Assembly: GCF_030316845.1 (NCBI RefSeq)
Contig: NZ_JASZYS010000009.1
Span: forward strand, 1 to 64,000
Direction: 5' to 3'
From: Variovorax davisae
Lineage (GTDB): Bacteria > Pseudomonadota > Gammaproteobacteria > Burkholderiales > Burkholderiaceae_C
DNA: 64,000 nucleotides
Positions 9,340 through 17,913 of the stretch are shown piece by piece. The position numbers were made by a program, and so were the translations under genes. Below the pieces are notes generated by a model. The model worked only from the letters and a program-made list of their open reading frames with translations. It had not been told where the DNA came from and searched no databases. Within the stretch, counting starts at the first letter, position 1, and every line of letters begins with the position of its first letter.

Positions 9340-11265
9340 ATGGTGGATGTCATCAGCAACTTCGCAGCGCGATATGAGCGCACGCGCGAAGAGGTCTTGT
9401 CCCTTCAGGAATACCTGGAGATCTGCAAACGGGAGCCTCTGGCCTACGCCACGGCCGCCGAGCGGATGCTCAAGGCCATCGGCGAGCCCGAACTGGTGGA
9501 CACGCGCAACGACCCCCGGCTGTCGCGCATCTTCGCCAACAAGGTCATCAAGATCTACCCGGCCTTCCGCGAGTTCTACGGCATGGAAGACGCCATCGAG
9601 CAGGTGGTGTCCTACTTCCGCCATGGCGCCCAGGGGCTGGAAGAAAAGAAGCAGATCCTCTACCTGCTCGGCCCGGTCGGCGGCGGCAAGAGCTCGATCG
9701 CCGAGCGCCTGAAGCAGCTCATGGAGCACGTGCCCTTGTATTCGATCAAGGGCTCGCCCGTGAACGAGACCCCGCTGGGCCTGTTCGACGCGGCCGAAGA
9801 TGGCGAGATCCTCGAAAAGGAATACGGCATCCCGCGGCGCTACCTGCAGCGCATCCTGTCGCCCTGGGCCGTCAAGCGGCTGGAAGAGTTCGGCGGCGAC
9901 ATCCGCCAGTTCCAGGTGGTCAAGCGCTACCCCTCGGTGCTGCGCCAGATCGCGGTCGCCAAGACCGAGCCGGGTGACGAGAACAACCAGGACATCTCCT
10001 CGCTGGTGGGCAAGATCGACATCCGAAAGCTCGAGGACTACGCCCAGGACGACCCGGACGCCTATGCCTACTCGGGCGGCCTGTGCCTGGCCAACCAGGG
10101 CCTGCTGGAGTTCGTGGAGATGTTCAAGGCGCCGATCAAGGTGCTGCACCCGCTGCTGACCGCCACCCAGGAAGGCAACTTCAAGGGCACCGAGGGCTTC
10201 GGCGCCATCCCGTTCGACGGCATCGTGCTGGCCCATAGCAACGAGAGCGAATGGAAGGCCTTCCGCAACAACAAGAACAACGAGGCCTTCCTCGACCGGA
10301 TCTACATCGTCAAGGTCCCCTACTGCCTGCGGGTCTCCGAGGAGATCAAGATCTACGAGAAGCTGGTGCGCAACTCGTCGCTGTCGGCGGCGCCCTGCGC
10401 CCCGGGCACCTTGCGCATGATGGCCCAGTTCTCGGTGCTCACCCGGCTCAAGGAACCCGAGAACTCCAGCATCTTCAGTAAGATGCAGATCTACGACGGC
10501 GACAACCTCAAGGACACCGACCCCAAGGCCAAGTCGATGCAGGAGTACCGCGACTATGCGGGCGTCGACGAAGGCATGAGCGGCACCTCGACGCGTTTCG
10601 CCTTCAAGATCATCTCGAAGGTCTTCAACTTCGACAGCAGCGAGGTGGCGGCCAACCCTGTGCACCTGATGTACGTGCTCGAGCAGCAGATCGAACGCGA
10701 GCAGTTCGCGCCCGAGACCGAGCAGAAGTACCTCTCCTACATCAAGGAGCTGATGGCGCCGCGCTACGCCGAGTTCATCGGCAAGGAGATCCAGACCGCC
10801 TATCTCGAGAGCTACTCCGAGTACGGCCAGAACATCTTCGACCGCTACGTCACCTATGCCGACTACTGGATCCAGGACCAGGAGTACCGCGACCAGGACA
10901 CCGGCGAGGTGTTCGACCGCGGCTCGCTCAACGCCGAGCTCGAAAAGATCGAGAAGCCCGCGGGCATCAGCAACCCCAAGGACTTCCGCAACGAGATCGT
11001 CAACTTCGTGCTGCGCGCGCGGGCCGGCAATGCGGGCAAGAACCCGCTGTGGACCAGCTACGAGAAGCTGCGCACCGTGATCGAGAAGAAGATGTTCTCG
11101 AACACCGAGGAGCTGCTGCCGGTGATCAGCTTCAACGCCAAGAGCAGCGCCGACGAGATGAAGAAGCACGAGGATTTCGTCAACCGCATGGTCCAGAAGG
11201 GCTATACGGCCAAGCAGGTCCGCCTGCTGTGCGAGTGGTACCTGCGCGTTCGCAAGAGCTCATGA
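9340..11265 (+). CDS. prkA: PrkA family serine protein kinase (YeaG-like)
   Basis: This 641-residue protein belongs to the PrkA family, which combines an AAA-type ATPase module with a C-terminal kinase-like domain and acts in starvation and stress signalling. The Walker A sequence is GPVGGGKSS. The N-terminus VDVISNFAARYERTREEVLS is the conserved family start. GGAGGT at 9330-9335 supports ATG 9340 or GTG 9343; ATG 9328 lies on the Shine-Dalgarno itself. It is followed by yeaH and spoVR in one operon, the classic trio. Confidence 0.92.
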   Translation: MVDVISNFAARYERTREEVLSLQEYLEICKREPLAYATAAERMLKAIGEPELVDTRNDPRLSRIFANKVIKIYPAFREFYGMEDAIEQVVSYFRHGAQGLEEKKQILYLLGPVGGGKSSIAERLKQLMEHVPLYSIKGSPVNETPLGLFDAAEDGEILEKEYGIPRRYLQRILSPWAVKRLEEFGGDIRQFQVVKRYPSVLRQIAVAKTEPGDENNQDISSLVGKIDIRKLEDYAQDDPDAYAYSGGLCLANQGLLEFVEMFKAPIKVLHPLLTATQEGNFKGTEGFGAIPFDGIVLAHSNESEWKAFRNNKNNEAFLDRIYIVKVPYCLRVSEEIKIYEKLVRNSSLSAAPCAPGTLRMMAQFSVLTRLKEPENSSIFSKMQIYDGDNLKDTDPKAKSMQEYRDYAGVDEGMSGTSTRFAFKIISKVFNFDSSEVAANPVHLMYVLEQQIEREQFAPETEQKYLSYIKELMAPRYAEFIGKEIQTAYLESYSEYGQNIFDRYVTYADYWIQDQEYRDQDTGEVFDRGSLNAELEKIEKPAGISNPKDFRNEIVNFVLRARAGNAGKNPLWTSYEKLRTVIEKKMFSNTEELLPVISFNAKSSADEMKKHEDFVNRMVQKGYTAKQVRLLCEWYLRVRKSS

Positions 11266-11286
11266 TGGGCTGAAGGAGTTCTGTCC

Positions 11287-12576
11287 GTGGCCATGCTGCA
11301 GCAGATCATCGACCGTCGGTTGTCGGGCAAGAACAAGTCCATCGGCAACCGCGAACGTTTCCTGCGGCGCTACCGCGAGCAGATCGGCGAGGCCGTGCGC
11401 CGCGCCGTCAGCGGCCGCGGCATCCGCGACCTCGAACAGGGCGAGGACATCACGCTGCCCAAGCGCGATGTCTCCGAGCCCGTGTTCGGCCACGGCCAGG
11501 GCGGCGACCGCGAGTACGTGCATCCGGGCAACAAGGAGTACGTCAAGGGCGACCGCATCGAGCGGCCGCAGGGCGGCGGCGGCGCGGGCAAGGGCTCGCA
11601 GGCCGGCGATGGCGAAGGCGGCGAGGACGACTTCGTCTTCAGCCTGACCAAGGAAGAGTTCATGCGGGTCTTCTTCGAGGACCTCGCCCTGCCCCACCTG
11701 ATCCGCACCCAGCTGGCCGAGGTGCCCGAGTGGAAGAGCCACCGGGCCGGCTTCGTGAGCGACGGCAACCCGAGCAACCTGCACGTGGTTCGCTCGATGC
11801 GCGGCGCCCTGGCGCGGCGCATCGCGCTGGGCGGCGACTCCCGGCGCGAGATCCGCGAACTCGAGGCGCACCTGCTGCACCTGCAGCGCAGCCCGCGCGT
11901 GTCCGACGCCCTGGTGCAGCGCGAGATCCGCGAGACCGAGGCCAAGCTCGAAGAGCTGCGCGCCAAGGCCAAGCACGTGCCCTTCCTCGACCCGATCGAC
12001 CTGCGCTACCGCAACCGGGTCAAGGTCCCGGTGCCTTCCGCCAAGGCCGTGATGTTCTGCCTGATGGACGTCTCCGGCTCGATGGACGAGGCCCGCAAGG
12101 ACATGTCGAAGCGCTTCTTCATGCTGCTCTACATGTTCCTGACCCGGCACTACGAGAAGATCGACCTGGTCTTCATCCGCCACCACACACAGGCCTCCGA
12201 GGTCACCGAGGAAGAATTCTTCCATGCCACCGAGACCGGCGGCACCGTGGTCTCGAGCGCCCTGACCTTGATGCTCGACATCGTGCGCGCCCGCTATCCG
12301 AGCGGCGAATGGAACATCTACGGCGCCCAGGCCAGCGACGGCGACAACTGGCACCAGGACTCGGGCCGCTGCCGCGAGCTGCTGGCCGACCACCTGCTGC
12401 CGCTGGTGCGCTACTACGCCTACGTGCAGGTGGCCGAGGCCGAGCAGAACATGTGGGAGGAGTACTCGCAGCTGGCCGGATCCCACAAGAATTTCGCCAT
12501 GCGCAAGGTCAGCGACGCGCAGGACATCTACCCGGTGTTCCGCGACCTGTTCAAGAAAGAGAGGGGACCGGCGTGA
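11287..12576 (+). CDS. yeaH: YeaH/YhbH family protein (DUF444)
   Basis: This 429-residue protein has the DUF444 layout: a basic N-terminus that starts MLQQIIDRRLSGKNKSIGNR, a Gly-rich segment (about 90-110), and a von Willebrand A-like domain beginning KAVMFCLMDVSGSMDEARKD with the metal-site motif DVSGSMD. The GTG at 11287 is eight bases after GAAGGAG, which makes it a better start than ATG 11293. It is probably a partner of PrkA in the same stress pathway; its biochemical role is not established. The stop overlaps the next start by four bases. Confidence 0.93.
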   Translation: MAMLQQIIDRRLSGKNKSIGNRERFLRRYREQIGEAVRRAVSGRGIRDLEQGEDITLPKRDVSEPVFGHGQGGDREYVHPGNKEYVKGDRIERPQGGGGAGKGSQAGDGEGGEDDFVFSLTKEEFMRVFFEDLALPHLIRTQLAEVPEWKSHRAGFVSDGNPSNLHVVRSMRGALARRIALGGDSRREIRELEAHLLHLQRSPRVSDALVQREIRETEAKLEELRAKAKHVPFLDPIDLRYRNRVKVPVPSAKAVMFCLMDVSGSMDEARKDMSKRFFMLLYMFLTRHYEKIDLVFIRHHTQASEVTEEEFFHATETGGTVVSSALTLMLDIVRARYPSGEWNIYGAQASDGDNWHQDSGRCRELLADHLLPLVRYYAYVQVAEAEQNMWEEYSQLAGSHKNFAMRKVSDAQDIYPVFRDLFKKERGPA

Positions 12577-14096
12577 ACGAGACCACCCAGACACGGACGC
12601 CATTGCCCAGTCCCTCCGACTGGACCTTCGAGCTGATCGAGCAGTACCACACCGAGATCGCCCGGGTGGCCAAGGGCTACAAGCTCGACACCTATGCCAA
12701 CCAGCTCGAGATCATCACGGCCGAGCAGATGATGGACGCCTATGCCTCGGTCGGCATGCCGGTCATCTACCGCCATTGGTCCTACGGCAAGCAGTTCATC
12801 GCCACCGAGAAGAACTACCGCCGCGGCCACATGGGCCTGGCCTACGAGATCGTGATCAACTCCGATCCCTGCATCGCCTACCTGATGGAAGAGAACACCA
12901 TGGCCATGCAGGCCCTGGTGATCGCCCATGCGGCCTACGGCCACAACAGTTTCTTCAAGGGCAACTACCTGTTCAAGATGTGGACCGACGCGTCGTCGAT
13001 CATCGACTACCTGGTCTACGCCCGGAAGTACATCAGCGAGTGCGAGGAGCGCCACGGCGTCGGGGCGGTCGAGGACCTGCTCGATTCCTGCCACGCGCTC
13101 ATGAACCACGGCGTCGACCGCTACCGCCGGCCGCAGCGCCTGTCGCTGAGCCAGGAGCAGGCGCGGCGCGAGGAGCGCGAACACCATCTGCAGCAGCAGG
13201 TCAACGACCTGTGGCGCACCCTGCCGCGCAAGGCCGGCCGAACGTCGGAAGACGAAGAGGCCTCCCGGCGCTTCCCCGCCGAGCCCCAGGAAAACCTGCT
13301 CTACTTCATCGAGAAGAACGCACCATTGTTGGACCCCTGGCAGCGCGAAGTGGTGCGTATCGTGCGCAAAATCGGGCAGTACTTCTATCCGCAGCGCCAG
13401 ACCCAGGTCATGAACGAGGGCTGGGCCACCTTCTGGCACTACACCCTGCTCAACACGCTCTACGACGAGGGCCTGCTGGCCGACGGCTTCATGATGGAGT
13501 GGCTGCAATCGCACACCAACGTGGTGTTCCAGCCGCCCGTCGGGCACCGCGCCTACAGCGGCATCAACCCCTATGCGCTGGGTTTTGCGATGTTCAGCGA
13601 CCTGCGGCGCATCTGCGAAAAGCCGACCGAGGAAGACCAGCGCTGGTTCCCCGACCTGGCGGGCTCCAATTGGCTGACCTCCCTCGACTACGCCATGCGC
13701 AATTTCAAGGACGAGAGTTTCATCGGGCAATTCCTGTCGCCGAAGCTGATGCGCGATTTCCGCTTTTTCACGGTCCGCGACCAGGAAAGCGAGCCCGAAC
13801 TCGAGGTGTCGGCGATCCACGACGACAGCGGGTACCGGCAGCTGCGCGAATCGCTGTCGCGCCAGTACGACCTGAACCACCGCGAACCGAACATCCAGGT
13901 CTGGAGCGTGAACCTGCGTGGCGACCGCTCGCTGACCCTGCGCCACACCCAGCACAACAACCGCCCGCTGCACGACGACTCGACCGAGGTGCTCAAGCAC
14001 GTGGCGCGGCTGTGGGGCTTCGACGTCCACCTCGAAAGCGTCGACAGCCAGGGGCGGATCAGCCACCGGAAGGTGGCCGGGCCGCAAGCGGCCTAG
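12573..14096 (+). CDS. spoVR: SpoVR family protein
   Basis: This 507-residue SpoVR/YcgB homologue contains conserved blocks such as MPVIYRHWSYGKQF, IVINSDPCIAYLMEENT, AHAAYGHNSFFKGNYLF and NEGWATFWHYTLLN, all with the His/Glu residues typical of the family. The function is unknown. The GTG start at 12573 overlaps the yeaH stop as GTGA, implying translational coupling. The stop (14094-14096) directly abuts the stop of the convergent tagI gene with no spacer. Confidence 0.93.
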   Translation: MNETTQTRTPLPSPSDWTFELIEQYHTEIARVAKGYKLDTYANQLEIITAEQMMDAYASVGMPVIYRHWSYGKQFIATEKNYRRGHMGLAYEIVINSDPCIAYLMEENTMAMQALVIAHAAYGHNSFFKGNYLFKMWTDASSIIDYLVYARKYISECEERHGVGAVEDLLDSCHALMNHGVDRYRRPQRLSLSQEQARREEREHHLQQQVNDLWRTLPRKAGRTSEDEEASRRFPAEPQENLLYFIEKNAPLLDPWQREVVRIVRKIGQYFYPQRQTQVMNEGWATFWHYTLLNTLYDEGLLADGFMMEWLQSHTNVVFQPPVGHRAYSGINPYALGFAMFSDLRRICEKPTEEDQRWFPDLAGSNWLTSLDYAMRNFKDESFIGQFLSPKLMRDFRFFTVRDQESEPELEVSAIHDDSGYRQLRESLSRQYDLNHREPNIQVWSVNLRGDRSLTLRHTQHNNRPLHDDSTEVLKHVARLWGFDVHLESVDSQGRISHRKVAGPQAA

Positions 14097-14747
14097 CTAG
14101 CGGCCTGCCTGGCGCGGCGGCTTGAGCTTGGCGCGGGCCTTCAGCGCCAGCTCGCGCGCATGGCAGCCCTCGATGTGGTCGTTGACCAGCCCCATGGCCT
14201 GCATGAAGGCATAGACCGTGGTCGGGCCGACGAAGCTCCAGCCGCGCTTCTTCAGGTCCTTCGACATCGCGATCGATTCAGCCGAGGTCGTGAAGCTCTG
14301 CAGGGCGGCGTGCGTGATCCGCTTCGGCCGCGAGGCCGGCTCGGGCTCGAAGCCCCAGGCGTAGGCGGCCAGCGAACCGAACTCCCGGCGCAGTTCGATC
14401 ACGCGGTGGGCATTGTTGATCGCCGACTCGATCTTGCCGCGATGGCGCACGATGCCGGCATCGGCGAGCAGCCGCTCGACGTCCGCGGGGCCGAAGCGCG
14501 CCATGCGCTCGGCATCGAAATCAGCGAAACCGCGGCGGAAGGCCTCGCGCTTGTTGAGGATCGTGAGCCAGCTCAGGCCGGCCTGGAAGCCTTCCAGGCA
14601 CAGCTTCTCGAACAGGCGCCGGTCGTCCGTGACCGGGAAGCCCCACTCGCCGTCGTGGTAGCGCTGGTAGAGCGGCGTCGCGGCGCACCAGCGGCAGCGC
14701 CAGGCGCTGTCCTCGCCTTCGAACAGGCCGGCTCGCTCGGCGCTCAC
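14097..14747 (-). CDS. tagI: DNA-3-methyladenine glycosylase I
   Basis: This 216-residue base-excision glycosylase removes 3-methyladenine from DNA. It has CRWCAATPLYQRYHDGEWGFP, LSWLTILNKREAFRRGFADFD and FVGPTTVYAFMQAMGLVNDH, plus the zinc-binding Cys/His set expected of TagI. The start is GTG at 14747 with GGAGG eight bases upstream; that ribosome-binding site lies at the end of the dispersed repeat at 14755-14799. It is downstream of the enolase-family gene on the same strand. The N-terminus is about 20 residues longer than the usual MxRCxW start. Confidence 0.95.
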   Translation of the reverse strand: MSAERAGLFEGEDSAWRCRWCAATPLYQRYHDGEWGFPVTDDRRLFEKLCLEGFQAGLSWLTILNKREAFRRGFADFDAERMARFGPADVERLLADAGIVRHRGKIESAINNAHRVIELRREFGSLAAYAWGFEPEPASRPKRITHAALQSFTTSAESIAMSKDLKKRGWSFVGPTTVYAFMQAMGLVNDHIEGCHARELALKARAKLKPPRQAGR

Positions 14748-14754
14748 AGGGCAA

Positions 14755-14799
14755 CCTCCGTGCTGCGCACTGCGGTGCGAGCGGCCGGGCGGGGGCTCA
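14755..14799 (-). repeat. Dispersed intergenic repeat, short copy (45 nt)
   Basis: Read on the minus strand, it starts with the TGA stop of the enolase gene and ends with the GGAGG ribosome-binding site of tagI. It shares 21 leading bases with the copy at 42594 and the trailing CCGCAGTGCG(n)AGCACGGA block, but lacks 13 internal bases that form one arm of a hairpin in the long copy. GTGC-GCA-GCAC forms a small hairpin. Confidence 0.75.
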
Positions 14800-15909
14800 T
14801 GCGGCGGGCCTGCGGAACGCCTGCCAGGCGGCCGTGGTCGGCGTGGTGCCCGCGCCGGGCTGCTGCGGCAGGCGGAAGTGGCCGTCGACGACCTCGGCCG
14901 GCTCGGTGAAGCAGTCCTTGATCCAGGGGATGTACTCGAGCACCTCGCAGGCCGGGTGCGCGTAGCTCAGGTGCACGTGAACCTGGCTCATGTCGCCCGC
15001 ATGCGGCGCGACCGGCAGGCGGAAGGCATGAGCCGCCTCGCAGACCTGCAGCACCTCCGTGAGGCCGCCCATGCGCGTGACATCGGGCTGGACCCAGTGG
15101 ATCGCCTGCTGTGCGAAGAACTCCGAGAACGCATCGGAGGTGTAGAGCTGCTCGCCGAGCGCGACCGGAATGCGGGTGGCGCGGGCCAGCGCCGCGTGGC
15201 CCTTGACATCGTCGTACCACAAGGGCTCCTCGAACCAGAGCAGGTCGAAGGGCTCGGCGCCGCGGCAAAAGCGCAGGCAGGTGGCCAGATCCCACTTGCC
15301 GTTGCCGTCGATCGCCAGCGTGACGGACGGCCCGATGGCTTCGCGCACGGCCTCGATGCGACGCAGGTCGCGGTCCACGCTCGAGCCGACCTTGATCTTG
15401 ATACCCGTGAAACCGTCGTCGACAGCGCGCCGGGCGCCGACGACCAGTTGCTCATCGCCGATGCTGAGCCAGCCGATGTCGGTGTTGTAGGCCCGGACCC
15501 TGGGCCTGACCTGGCCGCCGAGCAGCTTCCACAGCGGCACGCCGGCGGCCTTGGCCTTGAGGTCCCAGAGCGCGAGGTCGATCGCCGCCAGCGACAGCGT
15601 GGTGATGCCGGCACGGCCGATCCATTGCAGCGCGGGGTTGCGCGCCAGTTTCTGCCAGAGGCGACGCACCTCACCCGCGTCCTCGCCGAGCAGGAGCGGG
15701 GCATGGCAGGTGGCAATGCAGCGCGTGATCAACTGGTCGCCCGCCAGATCGGCATGGGTGCCGGTGAAGCCATGGCCGACCAGACCGTCCTCGGTCTCGA
15801 TCCGCGCGCCGACCACGCCCCAGTGCGTCAGGGTGTGCGTGCTGTCGGCGATCTGGCTGCCGGTGACCGGCACGTGGAGGATGAAAGGTTCGACCGAGAC
15901 GATCTTCAT
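14797..15909 (-). CDS. Mandelate racemase/muconate lactonizing enzyme family (sugar-acid dehydratase-like)
   Basis: This 370-residue enolase-superfamily enzyme has a capping N-terminal domain and a barrel. The barrel carries the KxK motif in GIKIKVGSS, metal ligands in LAIDGNG, WFEEPL and ALGEQL, and a late His in PHAGD, the pattern of the mandelate racemase subgroup. Members dehydrate acid sugars. The ATG overlaps the aroQ stop (ATGA). Beside a mutarotase, aldose dehydrogenase and lactonase operon, a dehydratase for the matching aldonate is likely, but L-fuconate dehydratases are usually longer (about 430 residues), so the substrate is uncertain. Confidence 0.85.
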   Translation of the reverse strand: MKIVSVEPFILHVPVTGSQIADSTHTLTHWGVVGARIETEDGLVGHGFTGTHADLAGDQLITRCIATCHAPLLLGEDAGEVRRLWQKLARNPALQWIGRAGITTLSLAAIDLALWDLKAKAAGVPLWKLLGGQVRPRVRAYNTDIGWLSIGDEQLVVGARRAVDDGFTGIKIKVGSSVDRDLRRIEAVREAIGPSVTLAIDGNGKWDLATCLRFCRGAEPFDLLWFEEPLWYDDVKGHAALARATRIPVALGEQLYTSDAFSEFFAQQAIHWVQPDVTRMGGLTEVLQVCEAAHAFRLPVAPHAGDMSQVHVHLSYAHPACEVLEYIPWIKDCFTEPAEVVDGHFRLPQQPGAGTTPTTAAWQAFRRPAA

Positions 15910-16361
15910 CTGGCGTCGCTCACGCGCACCAGCGCCTCGATCGCCAGCGGGTAGCCCTTGACGCCGAAGCCGACGATGATCCCGCGCGCCGCCGGCGAGA
16001 TGTAGGAGTGATGGCGGAACTCCTCGCGCGCATGCACGTTGGAGATGTGCAGTTCGACCAGCGGCAGGCTGGCGCCCTTGATGGCGTCGTGCAGCGCGAT
16101 CGAGGTGTGGGTGTAGGCGCCGGGGTTCATCACCACGCCCAGCATCCGGCCGGCGGCGACTTCGCGCCCGGCCTCGTGGATCCAATCGATCAGGAAACCT
16201 TCGTGGTTCGACTGGCGGCATTCGATTTCGACGCCGAGCCTGGTGCCAGCCTCCTGGCACATGCGCTCGACGTCGGCCAGCGTCTCGTGGCCGTACTGCG
16301 CCGGTTCGCGCGTGCCTAGCAGGTTGAGGTTGGGGCCATTCAGGACAAGAATCTTTTTCAT
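15906..16361 (-). CDS. aroQ: 3-dehydroquinate dehydratase, type II
   Basis: This 151-residue type II enzyme interconverts 3-dehydroquinate and 3-dehydroshikimate. It has the start ILVLNGPNLNLLGTREP, catalytic Tyr in AQYGHETL with the flexible-loop Arg before it, NPGAYTHTSIALHDAI, and ELHISNVHAREEFRHHSYIS. It overlaps the downstream enolase-family gene by four bases, so the two are co-translated. That pairing suggests a catabolic rather than purely biosynthetic role, perhaps acting on a related cyclic or sugar-acid substrate (inference). Confidence 0.95.
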   Translation of the reverse strand: MKKILVLNGPNLNLLGTREPAQYGHETLADVERMCQEAGTRLGVEIECRQSNHEGFLIDWIHEAGREVAAGRMLGVVMNPGAYTHTSIALHDAIKGASLPLVELHISNVHAREEFRHHSYISPAARGIIVGFGVKGYPLAIEALVRVSDAR

Positions 16362-16456
16362 GGCTCGCTTTGTAGCAGGTGCGGCACTGCATTTTCGGCC
16401 CGGCCGGCGGATCGGGCAAACTGGGCCCCCTGGACGGATCGCACGAGACGCACATC

Positions 16457-16906
16457 ATGCTCAAGACGCTCGACCCCCTGCTCGGCCCCGAACTGCTGCA
16501 CGCGCTGGCATCGATGGGGCACGGCGACGAGATCGCCATCGTCGACGCCAACTTCCCGGCCGCGGCCTGCGCGCGCCGGCTGCTGCGGATCGACGGCGCG
16601 TCGGCGACCCGGGTGGCGCAGGCGGTGCTGAGCCTGCTGCCGCTCGACGACTTCGTCGCTGCGCCGCTGGTCACCATGGAGGTCGTCGACAAACCCGACG
16701 AGGTGCCCGGCATCGTGGGCGAATTCCGCCAGGCGGCCGCCGATGCCGAAGGCCGCCCCGTGGCCGCCAGCGCGCTGCCGCGCGAAGCCTTCTACACCCG
16801 GGCGCGCGAGGCCTTCGCGGTCGTGCAATCCGGCGAGACCCGCCTGTACGGCAACCTGCTGCTGCGCAAGGGCGTGCTGCGCCCGCCGCCGGGCGCCGGC
16901 CCATGA
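16457..16906 (+). CDS. fucU: RbsD/FucU family sugar mutarotase
   Basis: This 149-residue protein matches L-fucose mutarotase: it starts MLKTLDPLLGPELLHALASM, followed by GHGDEIAIVDANFPA with the catalytic His, and ends with REAFAVVQSGETRLYGNLLL. It interconverts sugar anomers. The start at 16457 fits the family; the in-frame upstream extension has no homologous look. It is divergent from aroQ, with about 95 bases between them that must hold both promoters. The stop overlaps the next start, so it is translationally coupled to the aldose dehydrogenase. Confidence 0.88.
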   Translation: MLKTLDPLLGPELLHALASMGHGDEIAIVDANFPAAACARRLLRIDGASATRVAQAVLSLLPLDDFVAAPLVTMEVVDKPDEVPGIVGEFRQAAADAEGRPVAASALPREAFYTRAREAFAVVQSGETRLYGNLLLRKGVLRPPPGAGP

Positions 16907-17913
16907 TGGACACCGTCGTCGATCGGCTGTGCAGCCCGCTCGGCAGCGCCGGCCTCGGCCTGGGCGGCGCGCCGCTGGGCAACCTGTATGCGCCGCTGTC
17001 CGACGAGGCGGCCGAACAGACGCTCGAGGCCGCCTGGCGGCTCGGGCTGCGCTATTTCGACACCGCGCCGCTCTACGGCCACGGGCTGAGCGAGCAGCGC
17101 CTGGGCCGCTTCCTGCGCACCCGGCCGCGCGACGCGTTCGTGCTCTCGACCAAGGTCGGACGGCTGCTGCAGGCCGATCCGCAGGCGCCGCCCGAGCGCG
17201 ACGGCTACCACGGGGGCCTGCCGTTCGCACCGCGCTTCGACTACAGCCACGACGGCGCCCTGCGCTCGATCGAGGACAGCCTGCAGCGGCTGGGCCTGGC
17301 GCGCATCGACATCGCGCTCATCCACGACATCGACCGCCACACGCATGGCGACGCCCAGCCGCGCCGCCTGCGCGAAGCCATGGACGGCGCCTACCGCGCG
17401 CTGCGCCGCCTGCGCGACGAGGGCGTGGTCGGCGCCATCGGCGTCGGCGTCAACGAATGGCAGGCCTGCCGCGACGCCCTGGCGCGGGGCGACTTCGACT
17501 GCCTGATGCTGGCCGGCCGCTACACGCTGCTCGACGCCTCGGCGGCCGGCTTGCTGCCGCTGTGCATCGAGCGGAAGGTCAAGCTGATCCTGGCCGGCGT
17601 CTTCAACTCGGGCATCCTCGCCGGCGGCGCGGCCGCGGATGCGCGCTTCGACTACGCGCCGGCCACGGCCGCGGTACGCGCCCGGGTCGAGCGCCTGGCC
17701 CAGGCCTGCGCCGCCTTCGGCGTCTCGCTGCCCGCGGCCGCCCTGCAGTTCGCCCTGGCGTGCCCGTGCGCGGCCGCCGTGGTGGTCGGCGCGCGCAGCG
17801 CCGACGAGGTGGCGCAGGCCGTGGCGCGCCGCGCCGAGCCGATCCCGACAGCGCTGTGGGCCTCGCTGGCCGGCCAGGGCCTGCTCGATCCCGCGCTGGT
17901 TCCCGGACCATGA
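16903..17913 (+). CDS. Aldo/keto reductase, L-fucose/D-threo-aldose 1-dehydrogenase-like
   Basis: This 336-residue NAD(P)-dependent aldo/keto reductase has GLGGAPLGNLYAPLSDEAAE at the N-terminus, the catalytic Asp/Tyr in FDTAPLYGHGLSE, Lys in LSTKVGRLL, His in ALIHDID, and a C-terminal nucleotide site (VVVGARSADE). The motif set is that of D-threo-aldose 1-dehydrogenases, which oxidise L-fucose to L-fucono-lactone. It overlaps fucU upstream and the lactonase downstream by ATGA, a tight three-gene operon. A related aldose may be the true substrate. Confidence 0.88.
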   Translation: MMDTVVDRLCSPLGSAGLGLGGAPLGNLYAPLSDEAAEQTLEAAWRLGLRYFDTAPLYGHGLSEQRLGRFLRTRPRDAFVLSTKVGRLLQADPQAPPERDGYHGGLPFAPRFDYSHDGALRSIEDSLQRLGLARIDIALIHDIDRHTHGDAQPRRLREAMDGAYRALRRLRDEGVVGAIGVGVNEWQACRDALARGDFDCLMLAGRYTLLDASAAGLLPLCIERKVKLILAGVFNSGILAGGAAADARFDYAPATAAVRARVERLAQACAAFGVSLPAAALQFALACPCAAAVVVGARSADEVAQAVARRAEPIPTALWASLAGQGLLDPALVPGP

